Origin: Acidobacteriaceae bacterium
GTDB lineage: Bacteria; Acidobacteriota; Terriglobia; Terriglobales; Acidobacteriaceae
DNA length: 64,000 nt
Assembly (NCBI GenBank): GCA_028283625.1
Contig: JAPWKG010000026.1
Span: 62,001-126,000, forward strand
Direction of reading: 5' to 3'
Below the pieces are notes generated by a model, which was given only the letters and a program-made list of their open reading frames with translations, had not been told where the DNA came from and did no database searches. A program made the position numbers and the translations under genes. This document shows positions 9,076-17,890 of this stretch, piece by piece. The first letter of the stretch is position 1. The number at the start of each line of letters is the position of its first letter.

Positions 9076-11031
9076 ATGGAATCGCAAGAGAAATTCAGCC
9101 GCGAAGAAAAGCTGGACGCCACGAAGCTGCATGTGGCGCAGTACCTTATCGCGTTGATTCTTCTGGGGCTGGGCGTGGGGCTGTGGCGTCTGCAGGTGCT
9201 GGGCGCGGACAGCTATCGCGTGCTGGCGGAACAGAATCGCATCCGTAAGGTGCCGGTGCTGGCGCCCCGTGGCAAGATTTTTGACCGCGAAGGCCGCATC
9301 ATCGTGGACAACTACCCTTCGGTGAGCTGCTACCTGCTGCGCGAGCAGCAGAAGAATCTGCAGGCGGACCTTCCGCGCATTGCGCAGGGGCTGCACATGC
9401 AGGTGGACCAGATTGACGCGTTGCTGAAGCGTTATGCCTACGCTCCCAAGTATCAGCCGATTCCGTTGAAGCAGGACATTACGCCGGACGAACAGGCGTT
9501 TATCGAAGCGCACAGGAATGAGCTGCCGGAGCTGCAGACGCTGGAAGAGGAGCGTCGTCTGTATCCGCGCGATGGCTTCATGGCGCATGTGATCGGGTAT
9601 GTGGGTGAGGTCAGCGAGAACGATCTGAACAACTCGAAGTTTGCGTTTTACTCGCCGGGCGATGTGGTGGGTAAGGGCGGCATCGAGGAGGCGTACGACG
9701 AGATTCTGCGGGGACAGGATGGCTCTCGCGATGTCATCGTGAACTCGCACGGCAAGGAGGTCGGGTTGATGGGGCAGGAGGTCGCCCGTCCGGGCCGCGA
9801 TCTTCGCCTGACGATCGACCTTGATCTGCAGAAGGCCGCGGAACGTGCGCTTGAGGGTAAAAACGGCGCGATTGTGGCCATGGACCCGCATACGGGCGAG
9901 ATTCTGGCGATGGCCTCACGCCCCACGTTTGATCCGAACCAGTTCTCCGTGCGTTTGACCAAGGCGTATTGGAACCAGATTCTGACCGATCCGAATCACC
10001 CGCTGCTGAACAAGGCGATTCAGGCTCAGCTGGCGCCGGGCTCTACCTTCAAAGTCATTATGACGATGGCCGGATTGCAGGAGAATGTGGCGCAGGATAT
10101 GAAGGTGACCTGCAACGGAGGCGCAACCTTCTATGGCCATTTCTTTGCCTGTGACCGGAGCCACGGCTACGTCGATATTCATAACGCGCTGCCGTACTCC
10201 TGCGATACGTTCTATTACACGCTGGCCAATCGCCTGGGCATCGATACGATGGCGCGTTATGCGACCTCGGTGGGGATCGGCGAGAAGACCGGGGTTGATC
10301 TTCCGAATGAGGCCGCCGGTGTTATGCCGAGCGAAGCCTGGAAGATGAAGGTGCTGCACGACAAGTGGTATGCCGGCGAGACGATCTCCGTGGGCATTGG
10401 CCAGGGAGCGATTCAGGCTACACCGCTGCAGCTGGCTCGTGCGCTCTCTGGCATTGCGTCCGGTGGCGTGTTGCGCCGACCTCACCTGGTCTTTGACGAG
10501 GAGTTGGCTCCGGACGAGCTTTCGGCCCTGCACGATACCTATCCGGGGTCGGGCGAGAAGCGGGTTCCGCTGACGCCGGAGAACTGGCAGATTATTACCG
10601 ACGATCTGGCGAATGTAACCGGGCCGATCGGGACAGCGGCTTCGGCACATCTGGAAGGCGTGGACTTTGCCGGCAAGACGGGAACGGCGCAGGTGGTGAG
10701 TCATAGCGCGTTGTCGAAGGTGGCCAAGGGAACGAATACGCTGCCCAACGCCTGGTTTGTCGGGATGACGCCGCGTCGTAATCCGGACATTGTGGTGGCG
10801 GTGCTGTGGGAGCATGGCAACTGGGGGAACAATGCCGCGAACCTGGCCAGCGAGGTGATTACGGCGTTTGTGAACAAGCAGCGCCAGCGGGCAGGCAATC
10901 TGGTGAAGCTGGCTGAGGTGAAGCCGGCTGCTGGGGTTGCGGGCTCGGCCGCGTCTTCAAACGCGGCGACAGGAGCGGAGACGACGGCGGAGAAAGCTGC
11001 TGCGCCGCAGACGCAGAGCGAAACTCCCTAA
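9076..11031 (+). CDS. mrdA: Penicillin-binding protein 2 (peptidoglycan D,D-transpeptidase)
   Basis: ATG at 9076 preferred over TTG at 9061; 'APRGKIFDREGRIIVDN', SxxK 'APGSTFKV', 'SCD', KTG 'FAGKTGTAQ'. Confidence 0.93.
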   Translation: MESQEKFSREEKLDATKLHVAQYLIALILLGLGVGLWRLQVLGADSYRVLAEQNRIRKVPVLAPRGKIFDREGRIIVDNYPSVSCYLLREQQKNLQADLPRIAQGLHMQVDQIDALLKRYAYAPKYQPIPLKQDITPDEQAFIEAHRNELPELQTLEEERRLYPRDGFMAHVIGYVGEVSENDLNNSKFAFYSPGDVVGKGGIEEAYDEILRGQDGSRDVIVNSHGKEVGLMGQEVARPGRDLRLTIDLDLQKAAERALEGKNGAIVAMDPHTGEILAMASRPTFDPNQFSVRLTKAYWNQILTDPNHPLLNKAIQAQLAPGSTFKVIMTMAGLQENVAQDMKVTCNGGATFYGHFFACDRSHGYVDIHNALPYSCDTFYYTLANRLGIDTMARYATSVGIGEKTGVDLPNEAAGVMPSEAWKMKVLHDKWYAGETISVGIGQGAIQATPLQLARALSGIASGGVLRRPHLVFDEELAPDELSALHDTYPGSGEKRVPLTPENWQIITDDLANVTGPIGTAASAHLEGVDFAGKTGTAQVVSHSALSKVAKGTNTLPNAWFVGMTPRRNPDIVVAVLWEHGNWGNNAANLASEVITAFVNKQRQRAGNLVKLAEVKPAAGVAGSAASSNAATGAETTAEKAAAPQTQSETP

Positions 11032-11122
11032 GCGTCTTCTCGCTCCGTGATTGAGCCGGCCTGCTCTGACCCGGTGGCTGAAGCCTGAGCGGGCCGGGAA
11101 AAAGCCGAATAGACTGTTGCTG

Positions 11123-12232
11123 ATGGCTCGCAGAGGATTTCGCGATTTCGACTGGACGTTGCTGGCGTTTGTGCTGGTTTTGTCTGTGATCAGTGTGCTC
11201 GAGATTCGCTCGGCCACGGCGATGACGAAGTTTCACGGCTTTGAGGTCAAGCAGCTTCTCTTTCTTCTGGTGGGCATCGGGTTGATGTTCGCGATGTCGA
11301 TGGTGGACTACCACCGGTTGCTGGACGTTGCCAATATTGCCTATGGCGCAAGCTTGTTCTCGCTGGTGGCTGTTCTGATTCCGCATGTCGGTCAGAAGGT
11401 TCTGGGCGCGCGGCGCTGGATCAACCTGGGCGGGGGAGCGCACTTTCAGCCCTCGGAGTGGGTGAAGCTGGTGCTGATTGTGGCCATGGCCCGCTTTTTG
11501 TGGGGGCGCGCGGGCGAAGGCAAGGAGCTGAGCTGGAAGGACGTCGGCAAGGCCTGCGCGCTGGTGCTGGTGCCGATGGCGCTGGTGTTGAAGCAGCCGG
11601 ATCTCGGCACATCGCTGACCTACCTGCCGGTGCTGGTCGCGGGCCTGTTTCTGGGCGGCATGCGGTTGAAACAGGCGGGAATCATCGTGCTCGGACTGGT
11701 GGTGGTGCTGGGCATCGGCTACGGCGCGGGGAAGCGGCTGAAGCCTTACCAGCAGAAGCGTATCGATGCGTTTTTGAACCCGGATTCGGATCCGAAGGGC
11801 TCGGGCTACCAGATCAAGCAGTCGTTGATTGCGGTGGGTTCGGGCGGTGTCTGGGGGCAGGGCACCAACAAAGGCTCACAGACGCAGGGCGACTTTCTGC
11901 CCATCCCTTATACGGACTTTATCTTCGCGGCGTTTTGCGAAGAGCATGGCTTTGTCGGGGCCACCTTTGTGCTGCTGCTGTATTTTCTGATTCTGGTCCG
12001 GCTGGTGCAGAACGCCCAGACCGCGAGCGATCCTCCCGGGACGCTGCTGATTATGGGGATTACCGGGGTGATGCTCTTTCAGATCGCAATCAATATCGGC
12101 ATGTGCATCGGGTTGATGCCGGTGACGGGAATTCCGCTGCCGTTGATGAGCTACGGCGGTTCCTCGATTATTTTTACCTTTCTTTCCCTTGGGATCGTTA
12201 TGAACGTGCGAATGCGGCGGTTTGTGAACTAG
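11123..12232 (+). CDS. rodA: Rod shape-determining protein RodA (SEDS family)
   Basis: ORF track 11051..12232, likely ATG at 11123; 'LGARRWINLGGGAHFQPSEWVKL', 'KQPDLGTSLTYLPV', 'GFVGATFVL', 'PLPLMSYGGSS'. Confidence 0.94.
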   Translation: MARRGFRDFDWTLLAFVLVLSVISVLEIRSATAMTKFHGFEVKQLLFLLVGIGLMFAMSMVDYHRLLDVANIAYGASLFSLVAVLIPHVGQKVLGARRWINLGGGAHFQPSEWVKLVLIVAMARFLWGRAGEGKELSWKDVGKACALVLVPMALVLKQPDLGTSLTYLPVLVAGLFLGGMRLKQAGIIVLGLVVVLGIGYGAGKRLKPYQQKRIDAFLNPDSDPKGSGYQIKQSLIAVGSGGVWGQGTNKGSQTQGDFLPIPYTDFIFAAFCEEHGFVGATFVLLLYFLILVRLVQNAQTASDPPGTLLIMGITGVMLFQIAINIGMCIGLMPVTGIPLPLMSYGGSSIIFTFLSLGIVMNVRMRRFVN

Positions 12233-12774
12233 GGGGGCCTAAACGCGAGGCTAAGAAAGAAGGGGCAGGATGGCAGGAGACTTGCCCCCAAAAATGTTGC
12301 ATACTAGGGGAAGACATCGTCCTGGTCTGACGCCAGCACGGTGAGCAGTAAGCCGGTCTCCGCGGATGACGATTTTCCCGCCGGGGCCGAGACACACAAG
12401 TTTAGATAGAAGGCCGGCCAGGCACCGATCTCATTTTTGCGGGCCGGACAGGTTTGAGGATGCACCGAAACGGACGGCTAACGGCCCCGCCTCAGCATGA
12501 GGCAGTGTTGGTCACAAACTCCGTTTTTGGCGTCTCGCGCTACGGCGCACGCGGTTACACACTGAACATCAGGGCACAACTCGACAGCCTGCGTCTTCGC
12601 TCTCAGCGGAGCGGCGGGCTGTGGTTTTTGTCGAGCGCTCCACCTGTTCTTCCCGCCCCTCAAACCCTGTCCTCAACCGCGAAGGTGGTCTGCGTGGCTT
12701 AGGCCACGCGGTCGATTCAGATTGGGTCTGTTCCGGCAGCTCGTCCTTCAAGACGGGCAGAAAGCGGGACAGCA

Positions 12775-15700
12775 ATGTCGAAGGAAATTTATATCTCCAG
12801 CACGCCGCAGGAAACGCGGCTAGCGATCGTCGAAAGCGACGCACTCTCGGAGATTTACTACGAACGTGAGAACGAATACACGCTTGCGGGCTCCATTTAT
12901 AACGGGCGCGTAACCCGTGTGCTGCCAGGCATGCAGTCGAGCTTTGTCGACATCGGCCTGGAGCGCGATGCCTTCCTGTACATCACGGACTTTATGGAAG
13001 AGGCCGGTGAGTCGGCCGAGTTTGAAGGCGAACGGTCTTCGGGCGGTAGCGGAAATGGTGGTGGCGGTGGCCGTCGCCGTGGTCGCCGTGGCAACGGAGA
13101 GCGTCCGCGCGTGGAAGGCGAAAGCACCGAGGAAACCACGGATCTGCAGGCTGAGGACGGCGGCGAAGAGTACGCTGCGGAAGGCTCGCCGCGTGAAGAG
13201 GAAGAGATTGGCGAAGGTGCTCCGGGGGCCGATGGCAGCCGTCGCTGGCGTGGCCGTCGTGGTCGCCGTCGTGGCCGTGGTGGCGATCGTGGCAACGAGC
13301 GCGGCGCAGCCGGTCAGGCGCAGCCTTCGGAGGAGCCGCAGGTGGTCGTGGAGGGCGGCTATGACAATGCGGAGCCGTTTGCGGCTGCGGAAGAGCCACA
13401 GGCCGTTGAGGAGTCCTCGTTCGAGGCGCCGCGTCGTGAAGGGGGCCGTCGTGAAGGCCGTCGCGGCCGTCGTGACCGTGACCGTGGCGAGCGCCGCGAG
13501 CGTGGTGAACGCGCCCAGGCTGAGCCGCAGGCAGAGAGCCTTGCGTTTGAGGCAGCTGCAGGGGAGCCGTTCATTCTGCCGGGCGAGAGCCTTTCGAAGT
13601 ATCGTCCGCGCGCTGAAGGCGAGACCGACGAACCGAAGGAAGAGCTGAAGGCCACTGCGCCGGTTGTGGATGCGTTTGTCGCCGCTGGTTGGGACGGCGG
13701 TCTGGTGCTTCCCGGTGAGACGCTGCGTTCGCGCGGTGCTTCTTCCAGTGCGGCGCCGGCTGCGGATGTTGCCAGCGATGAGGATATTCGCCGTTACGCA
13801 CGCGCGGAGCGTGGTGAGGCTGCTGAGGGTGGCCGTGATCGCCGCCGTGATCGCGATGGCCGTCGTGGCCGCCGCGAGCGGGCCATTGATCCGGCTGAGG
13901 CGGTTCTGCCGGCGGTGACCAGCCAGCACGAGCCCGAAGCCACTGTGCTGCCGCTCACCGACGATGCGCCTTCGTTTGAAACGGCGGAGACCGAAGAGCG
14001 TTTTGCCGAAGCGCACGCTCATGAGCAGGACACCGCGCATGCCGAGTTTCTGGCACAGCGCCAGCAGGCACAGGCCGAGGCGGAGCTCGAGGTCGAAAGT
14101 CTGGTGATTGACGCTGCACCGGCCGAGCCTGCGGTGAGCGAAGAGGTTGTGGAAGCCACGGAGGAGTTTCACGAAACCGTTGCCGAATACGAGCCGGAAG
14201 AGAATGCTTCGGCATCGTTCCGCGTAGACACGGGCGAGACGCGTGAGTTCCGTCAGAGTGCACCGGCAGAAGAGCCTGCGGCGGAAGAGCATGAGTTTAC
14301 CTCGGTGCAGTCGTCGGGCGAGATGCTCTCTGAGCCGGTGGTGGTCGAAGAGGGGGCGGAGGAAAGCTCTCCGATCGAGCACGAAGGCGCGGTGCTGGAT
14401 GTGCACGCGGGCGAGAGCGAATCGGCTCCGCTGGCAGCGCAGCAGCACTTTGAGCCGGGGGAAGGCGATCTGGAGGAAGAGCTGCTCGACGAGGAGGACG
14501 ACGGTGTTCTCACGCTGCAGGCTTCCGACTTTGACGACACGGAAGAAGAGACGCTGGAAGCTGCCCCCGAGCTGGGTGCGCTGCTGAACGACATGTCGCT
14601 GGACGCGCTGGTGATTCCGGATGTGGCCGAGGACGATCTCGACGAAGAAATGGACTTCGAGGACGAAGACCTTGAAGAGGACGAGCTGGACGAAGGCGAA
14701 GAGCTTTCGGGATCGGATATCAGCGAGGCCGAGGAAGAGGCCTTTGTTGCCAGCGATGAGTTTGAAGAGTCTGACGATGCGGTGATTACGGAGAACCCGG
14801 AGCGCCGTGAGCGCAGCGGCCGTCGTGGCCGTGGCCGCCGTGGCGGTAGCCGTGGCGCCCAGCGCGAACGGGCGCAGGTGGAGAGCGCACCGGAGCGCAG
14901 TGAGCCTCGCGAGGAGCGCAGCGAAGGCGGGGAGCCGCGCGCAGAGCGCAGCGAGCGCCGCCGTGATCGTCGCGGAATGGCTGGTTCGCGTTCCGGCGGC
15001 CGTATGTCGCGTGCCTCGGCACAGTTGACTAACCTGCCGGCGATCAGCGACCTGCTGAAGCCCGGGCAGGAAGTTCTGGTGCAGATTGCCAAGGAGCCGA
15101 TTGCGAAGAAGGGTGCGCGTATTACCTCGCACATCGCTCTTCCGGGACGCTTCCTGGTCTTCATGCCGACCGTGTCGCACGTAGGTGTTTCGCGCAAGAT
15201 CGAGTCCGATGGCGAGCGCCGTCGTTTGAAGGAGATTCTGCTCAGCGAGCGTGGCGAGGCTTCAGGAGGCTTCATCGTGCGCACGGCCGCGGCCGGTGCA
15301 AGCGAAGAGGAGTTGCGCAGTGATCTGCGTTTCCTGTTGAACCTGTGGGCCGATATCAAGCAGCGCTCCGAGGCGTCGAAGTCTCCGGCGCTGATCTACC
15401 ACGATCTCAATCTGGTCGAGCGCATCCTGCGCGATCAGGTCACCGATAACTTCTCGGCGATCTGGGTAGATACGGAAGATGCGTATGAACGCGTGCTGCG
15501 CTTCCTGCAGCGCTTCCAGCCGAGCCTGATTCGCCGCGTGAAGCTGTACACCAAGGAGACGCCGCTGTTTGAGCAGTTCGGTATCTCCGAGGAGATCAAC
15601 AAGGCGCTGCGTTCCAAGGTGTGGCTGAAGTCGGGTGGATCGATCGTGATCAACCAGACCGAAGCGCTTGTCGCAATCGATATCAACACGGGCAAGTACG

Positions 15701-16236
15701 TTGGAAAGACGGCTCGCCTGGAAGACACGATTGTGAAGACGAACCTCGATGCGATCCCCGAGATCGTTCGCCAGATTCGTCTGCGCGATCTGGGCGGCAT
15801 CATCGTGATCGACTTCATCGACATGGACGAGCGCAAGAATCGCCAGAAGGTGCTGCAGGCTCTGGAAGAAGAGCTGAAGAAGGATCGTGCTCCGTCGAAG
15901 GTTCTGCAGTTCAACGACTTCGGTCTGGTGGCGATTACCCGCAAGCGCGTGAAGCAGTCGCTGGAGCGTACGCTTTCGACGACGTGCTCGATCTGCGCCG
16001 GTACCGGCATGGTCAAGAGCCCGGTCACGGTCTGCAACGAGATCTACATCGAGCTGCGCAAGATGCACAAGCATCTGGACAAGGGCGATGTGATGCTGCG
16101 CGTGCATCCTGAGGTGGTCAAGCACCTGAAGCTGAACAACGCCAAGTGGCTGCAGGAGATGGAAGAGATGTCGAGCAAGACCATCCTGGTCAAGAGCGAT
16201 CCGAGCCTGCATCCGGAGCAGTTCGATATTCACTAA
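12775..16236 (+). CDS. Ribonuclease E/G family protein with a very large charged insertion inside the S1 domain
   Basis: 1153 aa; N-term 'YISSTPQETRLAIVESDALSEIYYERE...GSIYNGRVTRVLPGMQSSFVDIGLERDAFLYITD'; from residue ~753 'ISDLLKPGQEVLVQIAKEPIAKKGARITSHIALPGRFLVFMP', 'LVAIDINTGKYVG', 'LGGIIVIDFIDM', Zn-link 'CSICAGTG'. Confidence 0.95.
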   Translation: MSKEIYISSTPQETRLAIVESDALSEIYYERENEYTLAGSIYNGRVTRVLPGMQSSFVDIGLERDAFLYITDFMEEAGESAEFEGERSSGGSGNGGGGGRRRGRRGNGERPRVEGESTEETTDLQAEDGGEEYAAEGSPREEEEIGEGAPGADGSRRWRGRRGRRRGRGGDRGNERGAAGQAQPSEEPQVVVEGGYDNAEPFAAAEEPQAVEESSFEAPRREGGRREGRRGRRDRDRGERRERGERAQAEPQAESLAFEAAAGEPFILPGESLSKYRPRAEGETDEPKEELKATAPVVDAFVAAGWDGGLVLPGETLRSRGASSSAAPAADVASDEDIRRYARAERGEAAEGGRDRRRDRDGRRGRRERAIDPAEAVLPAVTSQHEPEATVLPLTDDAPSFETAETEERFAEAHAHEQDTAHAEFLAQRQQAQAEAELEVESLVIDAAPAEPAVSEEVVEATEEFHETVAEYEPEENASASFRVDTGETREFRQSAPAEEPAAEEHEFTSVQSSGEMLSEPVVVEEGAEESSPIEHEGAVLDVHAGESESAPLAAQQHFEPGEGDLEEELLDEEDDGVLTLQASDFDDTEEETLEAAPELGALLNDMSLDALVIPDVAEDDLDEEMDFEDEDLEEDELDEGEELSGSDISEAEEEAFVASDEFEESDDAVITENPERRERSGRRGRGRRGGSRGAQRERAQVESAPERSEPREERSEGGEPRAERSERRRDRRGMAGSRSGGRMSRASAQLTNLPAISDLLKPGQEVLVQIAKEPIAKKGARITSHIALPGRFLVFMPTVSHVGVSRKIESDGERRRLKEILLSERGEASGGFIVRTAAAGASEEELRSDLRFLLNLWADIKQRSEASKSPALIYHDLNLVERILRDQVTDNFSAIWVDTEDAYERVLRFLQRFQPSLIRRVKLYTKETPLFEQFGISEEINKALRSKVWLKSGGSIVINQTEALVAIDINTGKYVGKTARLEDTIVKTNLDAIPEIVRQIRLRDLGGIIVIDFIDMDERKNRQKVLQALEEELKKDRAPSKVLQFNDFGLVAITRKRVKQSLERTLSTTCSICAGTGMVKSPVTVCNEIYIELRKMHKHLDKGDVMLRVHPEVVKHLKLNNAKWLQEMEEMSSKTILVKSDPSLHPEQFDIH

Positions 16237-16273
16237 ACCGCTTCCGTTGTGGAAGTGATCGCAGAACAGAGAG

Positions 16274-16302
16274 ACGGCGACCTTCGGGCCGCCGTTTCTT
16301 TT
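16274..16302 (+). terminator. Intrinsic terminator after RNase E/G gene
   Basis: acggcgacc-ttcg-ggccgccgt stem (one mismatch, TTCG loop) followed by ttctttt. Confidence 0.75.
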
Positions 16303-16333
16303 CCCGCAGAGGGTGTGGGCAGGAGGGGGACGG

Positions 16334-17812
16334 ATGGAGGAGAGCGTAATGGAGCAGAGGACAACGGGCGTTGTGACGGTGGCGCGTCAGGAGGTTCTGG
16401 CTGGTTTGACCTCGGCGCTGTCGCTGGTGCCGGAGGTGGTGGGCTTTGCGCTGGTAGCGCATGTGAATCCTCTGACGGGCCTGTATGCGGCGTTCATCCT
16501 TTGTCTTGTGGCGGCGATCTGGGGCGGACGTCCTGGCATGATCTCCGGTGCGGCGGGTTCGATGGCGGTGGTGAGTGCAGGGCTGGTGCTGCAGCATGGG
16601 GTAGAGTACCTGTTTGCCACGATCGTGCTGACGGGTGTGATCCAACTGCTCTTTGCGTGGCTGCGGCTGGGCAAGCTGATTCGGATGGTGCCGCATGCGG
16701 TGATGGTGGGCTTTGTCAACGGTCTGGCGATCATCATCGGCTCAGCGCAGCTGCAGCACCTGAAGGAGAACGGGCACTGGATGGCGGCGCCGAAGCTGCT
16801 GACGATGCTCGGCCTGGTTGCGATCACCGCAGCCGTGACGGTGCTGTTGCCGAAGTGGACGAAGGCGATTCCTTCGGCGCTGGCAGGCATTCTGGCCGCA
16901 ACGGGTGCGGCCCTGCTGCTGCACCTTCCGGTACGTACGGTGGGGGATCTGGCCTCAATCCATGGCTCGCTGCCCCATGTTCATCTTCCCCAGGTGCCCT
17001 ACACGCTGGAAACGCTGAAGATCTGCCTGCCGTATGCGCTCATGCTGGCGACGATCGGGCTGGTGGAGACCTTGCTGACGCTGAACCTGATCGACGAAAT
17101 GACGGAGACGGCCGGTGCGCCGAACCGGGAGTCGATGGCGCAGGGTATCGGCAATTTGGTGGGGGCGTTGCTGGGCGGCATGGGCGGTTGCGCCATGATC
17201 GGGCAAAGCATGATCAACCTGAACGCGGGTGGGAGAAAGCGTTGGTCGGGTGTGGCGGCGGGGCTGTTTCTGCTTTCGTTCATTCTGTGGGGGTCGCATT
17301 GGATTGAGCGGATTCCCCTGGCGGCGCTGGTCGGTGTCATGTTCGTGGTCTCGTTTGAGACCTTCAACTGGAAGAGTCTGGGGTCGCTGGGCAAGGTGCC
17401 GGGACATGATGCGCTGGTGATGATTGTGGTGACCGTCGTGACGGTGCTGACGAATCTGGCCATCGCGGTCGTCTCCGGCATTGTGATTGCGGCGCTGGTC
17501 TTTGCCTGGGACCATGCGCAGCAGCTGGAGGTGGAGACCGAAGAGCGGGAGGATGCGAAGGTGTATCACCTGGACGGCTCGCTCTTCTTTGCCTCGGCGG
17601 CGCAGTTCAAAGGTTTCTTCTCGCCCCGTACAGACCCGGATCGGGTGGTGCTGGTTTTTGAGCAGGCGCGGGTGCTCGATGGTTCGGCGCTCGATGCGAT
17701 TGCCTCGGTGCAGGAAAAGTACGCGAAGCTGGGCAAGCGTATGGAGATGGTCGGGCTCAGTCAGCACTGTGACCGCTTGTTGCGTCGTAAAGGCCTGCTG
17801 CCGCAGGCATAA
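16334..17812 (+). CDS. SulP-family anion transporter with C-terminal STAS domain
   Basis: Track ORF 16313..17812; polytopic SulP fold ('GLYAAFILCLVAAIWGGRPGMISGAAGSMAVV', 'GGMGGCAMIGQSMINLNAGG'), C-terminal STAS-like 'YHLDGSLFFASAAQF...VLDGSALDAI'. Confidence 0.93.
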   Translation: MEESVMEQRTTGVVTVARQEVLAGLTSALSLVPEVVGFALVAHVNPLTGLYAAFILCLVAAIWGGRPGMISGAAGSMAVVSAGLVLQHGVEYLFATIVLTGVIQLLFAWLRLGKLIRMVPHAVMVGFVNGLAIIIGSAQLQHLKENGHWMAAPKLLTMLGLVAITAAVTVLLPKWTKAIPSALAGILAATGAALLLHLPVRTVGDLASIHGSLPHVHLPQVPYTLETLKICLPYALMLATIGLVETLLTLNLIDEMTETAGAPNRESMAQGIGNLVGALLGGMGGCAMIGQSMINLNAGGRKRWSGVAAGLFLLSFILWGSHWIERIPLAALVGVMFVVSFETFNWKSLGSLGKVPGHDALVMIVVTVVTVLTNLAIAVVSGIVIAALVFAWDHAQQLEVETEEREDAKVYHLDGSLFFASAAQFKGFFSPRTDPDRVVLVFEQARVLDGSALDAIASVQEKYAKLGKRMEMVGLSQHCDRLLRRKGLLPQA

Positions 17813-17827
17813 CGAAAATCATCGAAT

Positions 17828-17864
17828 CGAACCGTAGGTGGCGGCTACGGTTCGGTTTGTTTTT
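17828..17864 (+). terminator. Intrinsic terminator after SulP gene
   Basis: cgaaccgtag / ctacggttcg stem followed by gtttgttttt. Confidence 0.8.
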
Positions 17865-17890
17865 CCGCTGCAGGATTGCCATAATTGTCC

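Noticed and set aside
12454-12702. 82-aa ORF in the RNase leader
   Set aside because: Overlapping short ORFs on both strands, Ser/Arg/Pro-rich, no good ribosome site; treated as non-coding leader.
13020-14990. CGTCGTGGCCGT-type nucleotide repeats as a repeat array or CRISPR
   Set aside because: They are Arg/Gly codon repeats in frame within the RNase E/G coding sequence, with no regular spacer structure.
12820-15180. 786-aa minus-strand ORF opposite the RNase E/G insert
   Set aside because: Low-complexity Arg/Leu/Thr/Ala translation mirrors the repetitive sense codons; sense frame continues through conserved RNase E/G domains on both sides.
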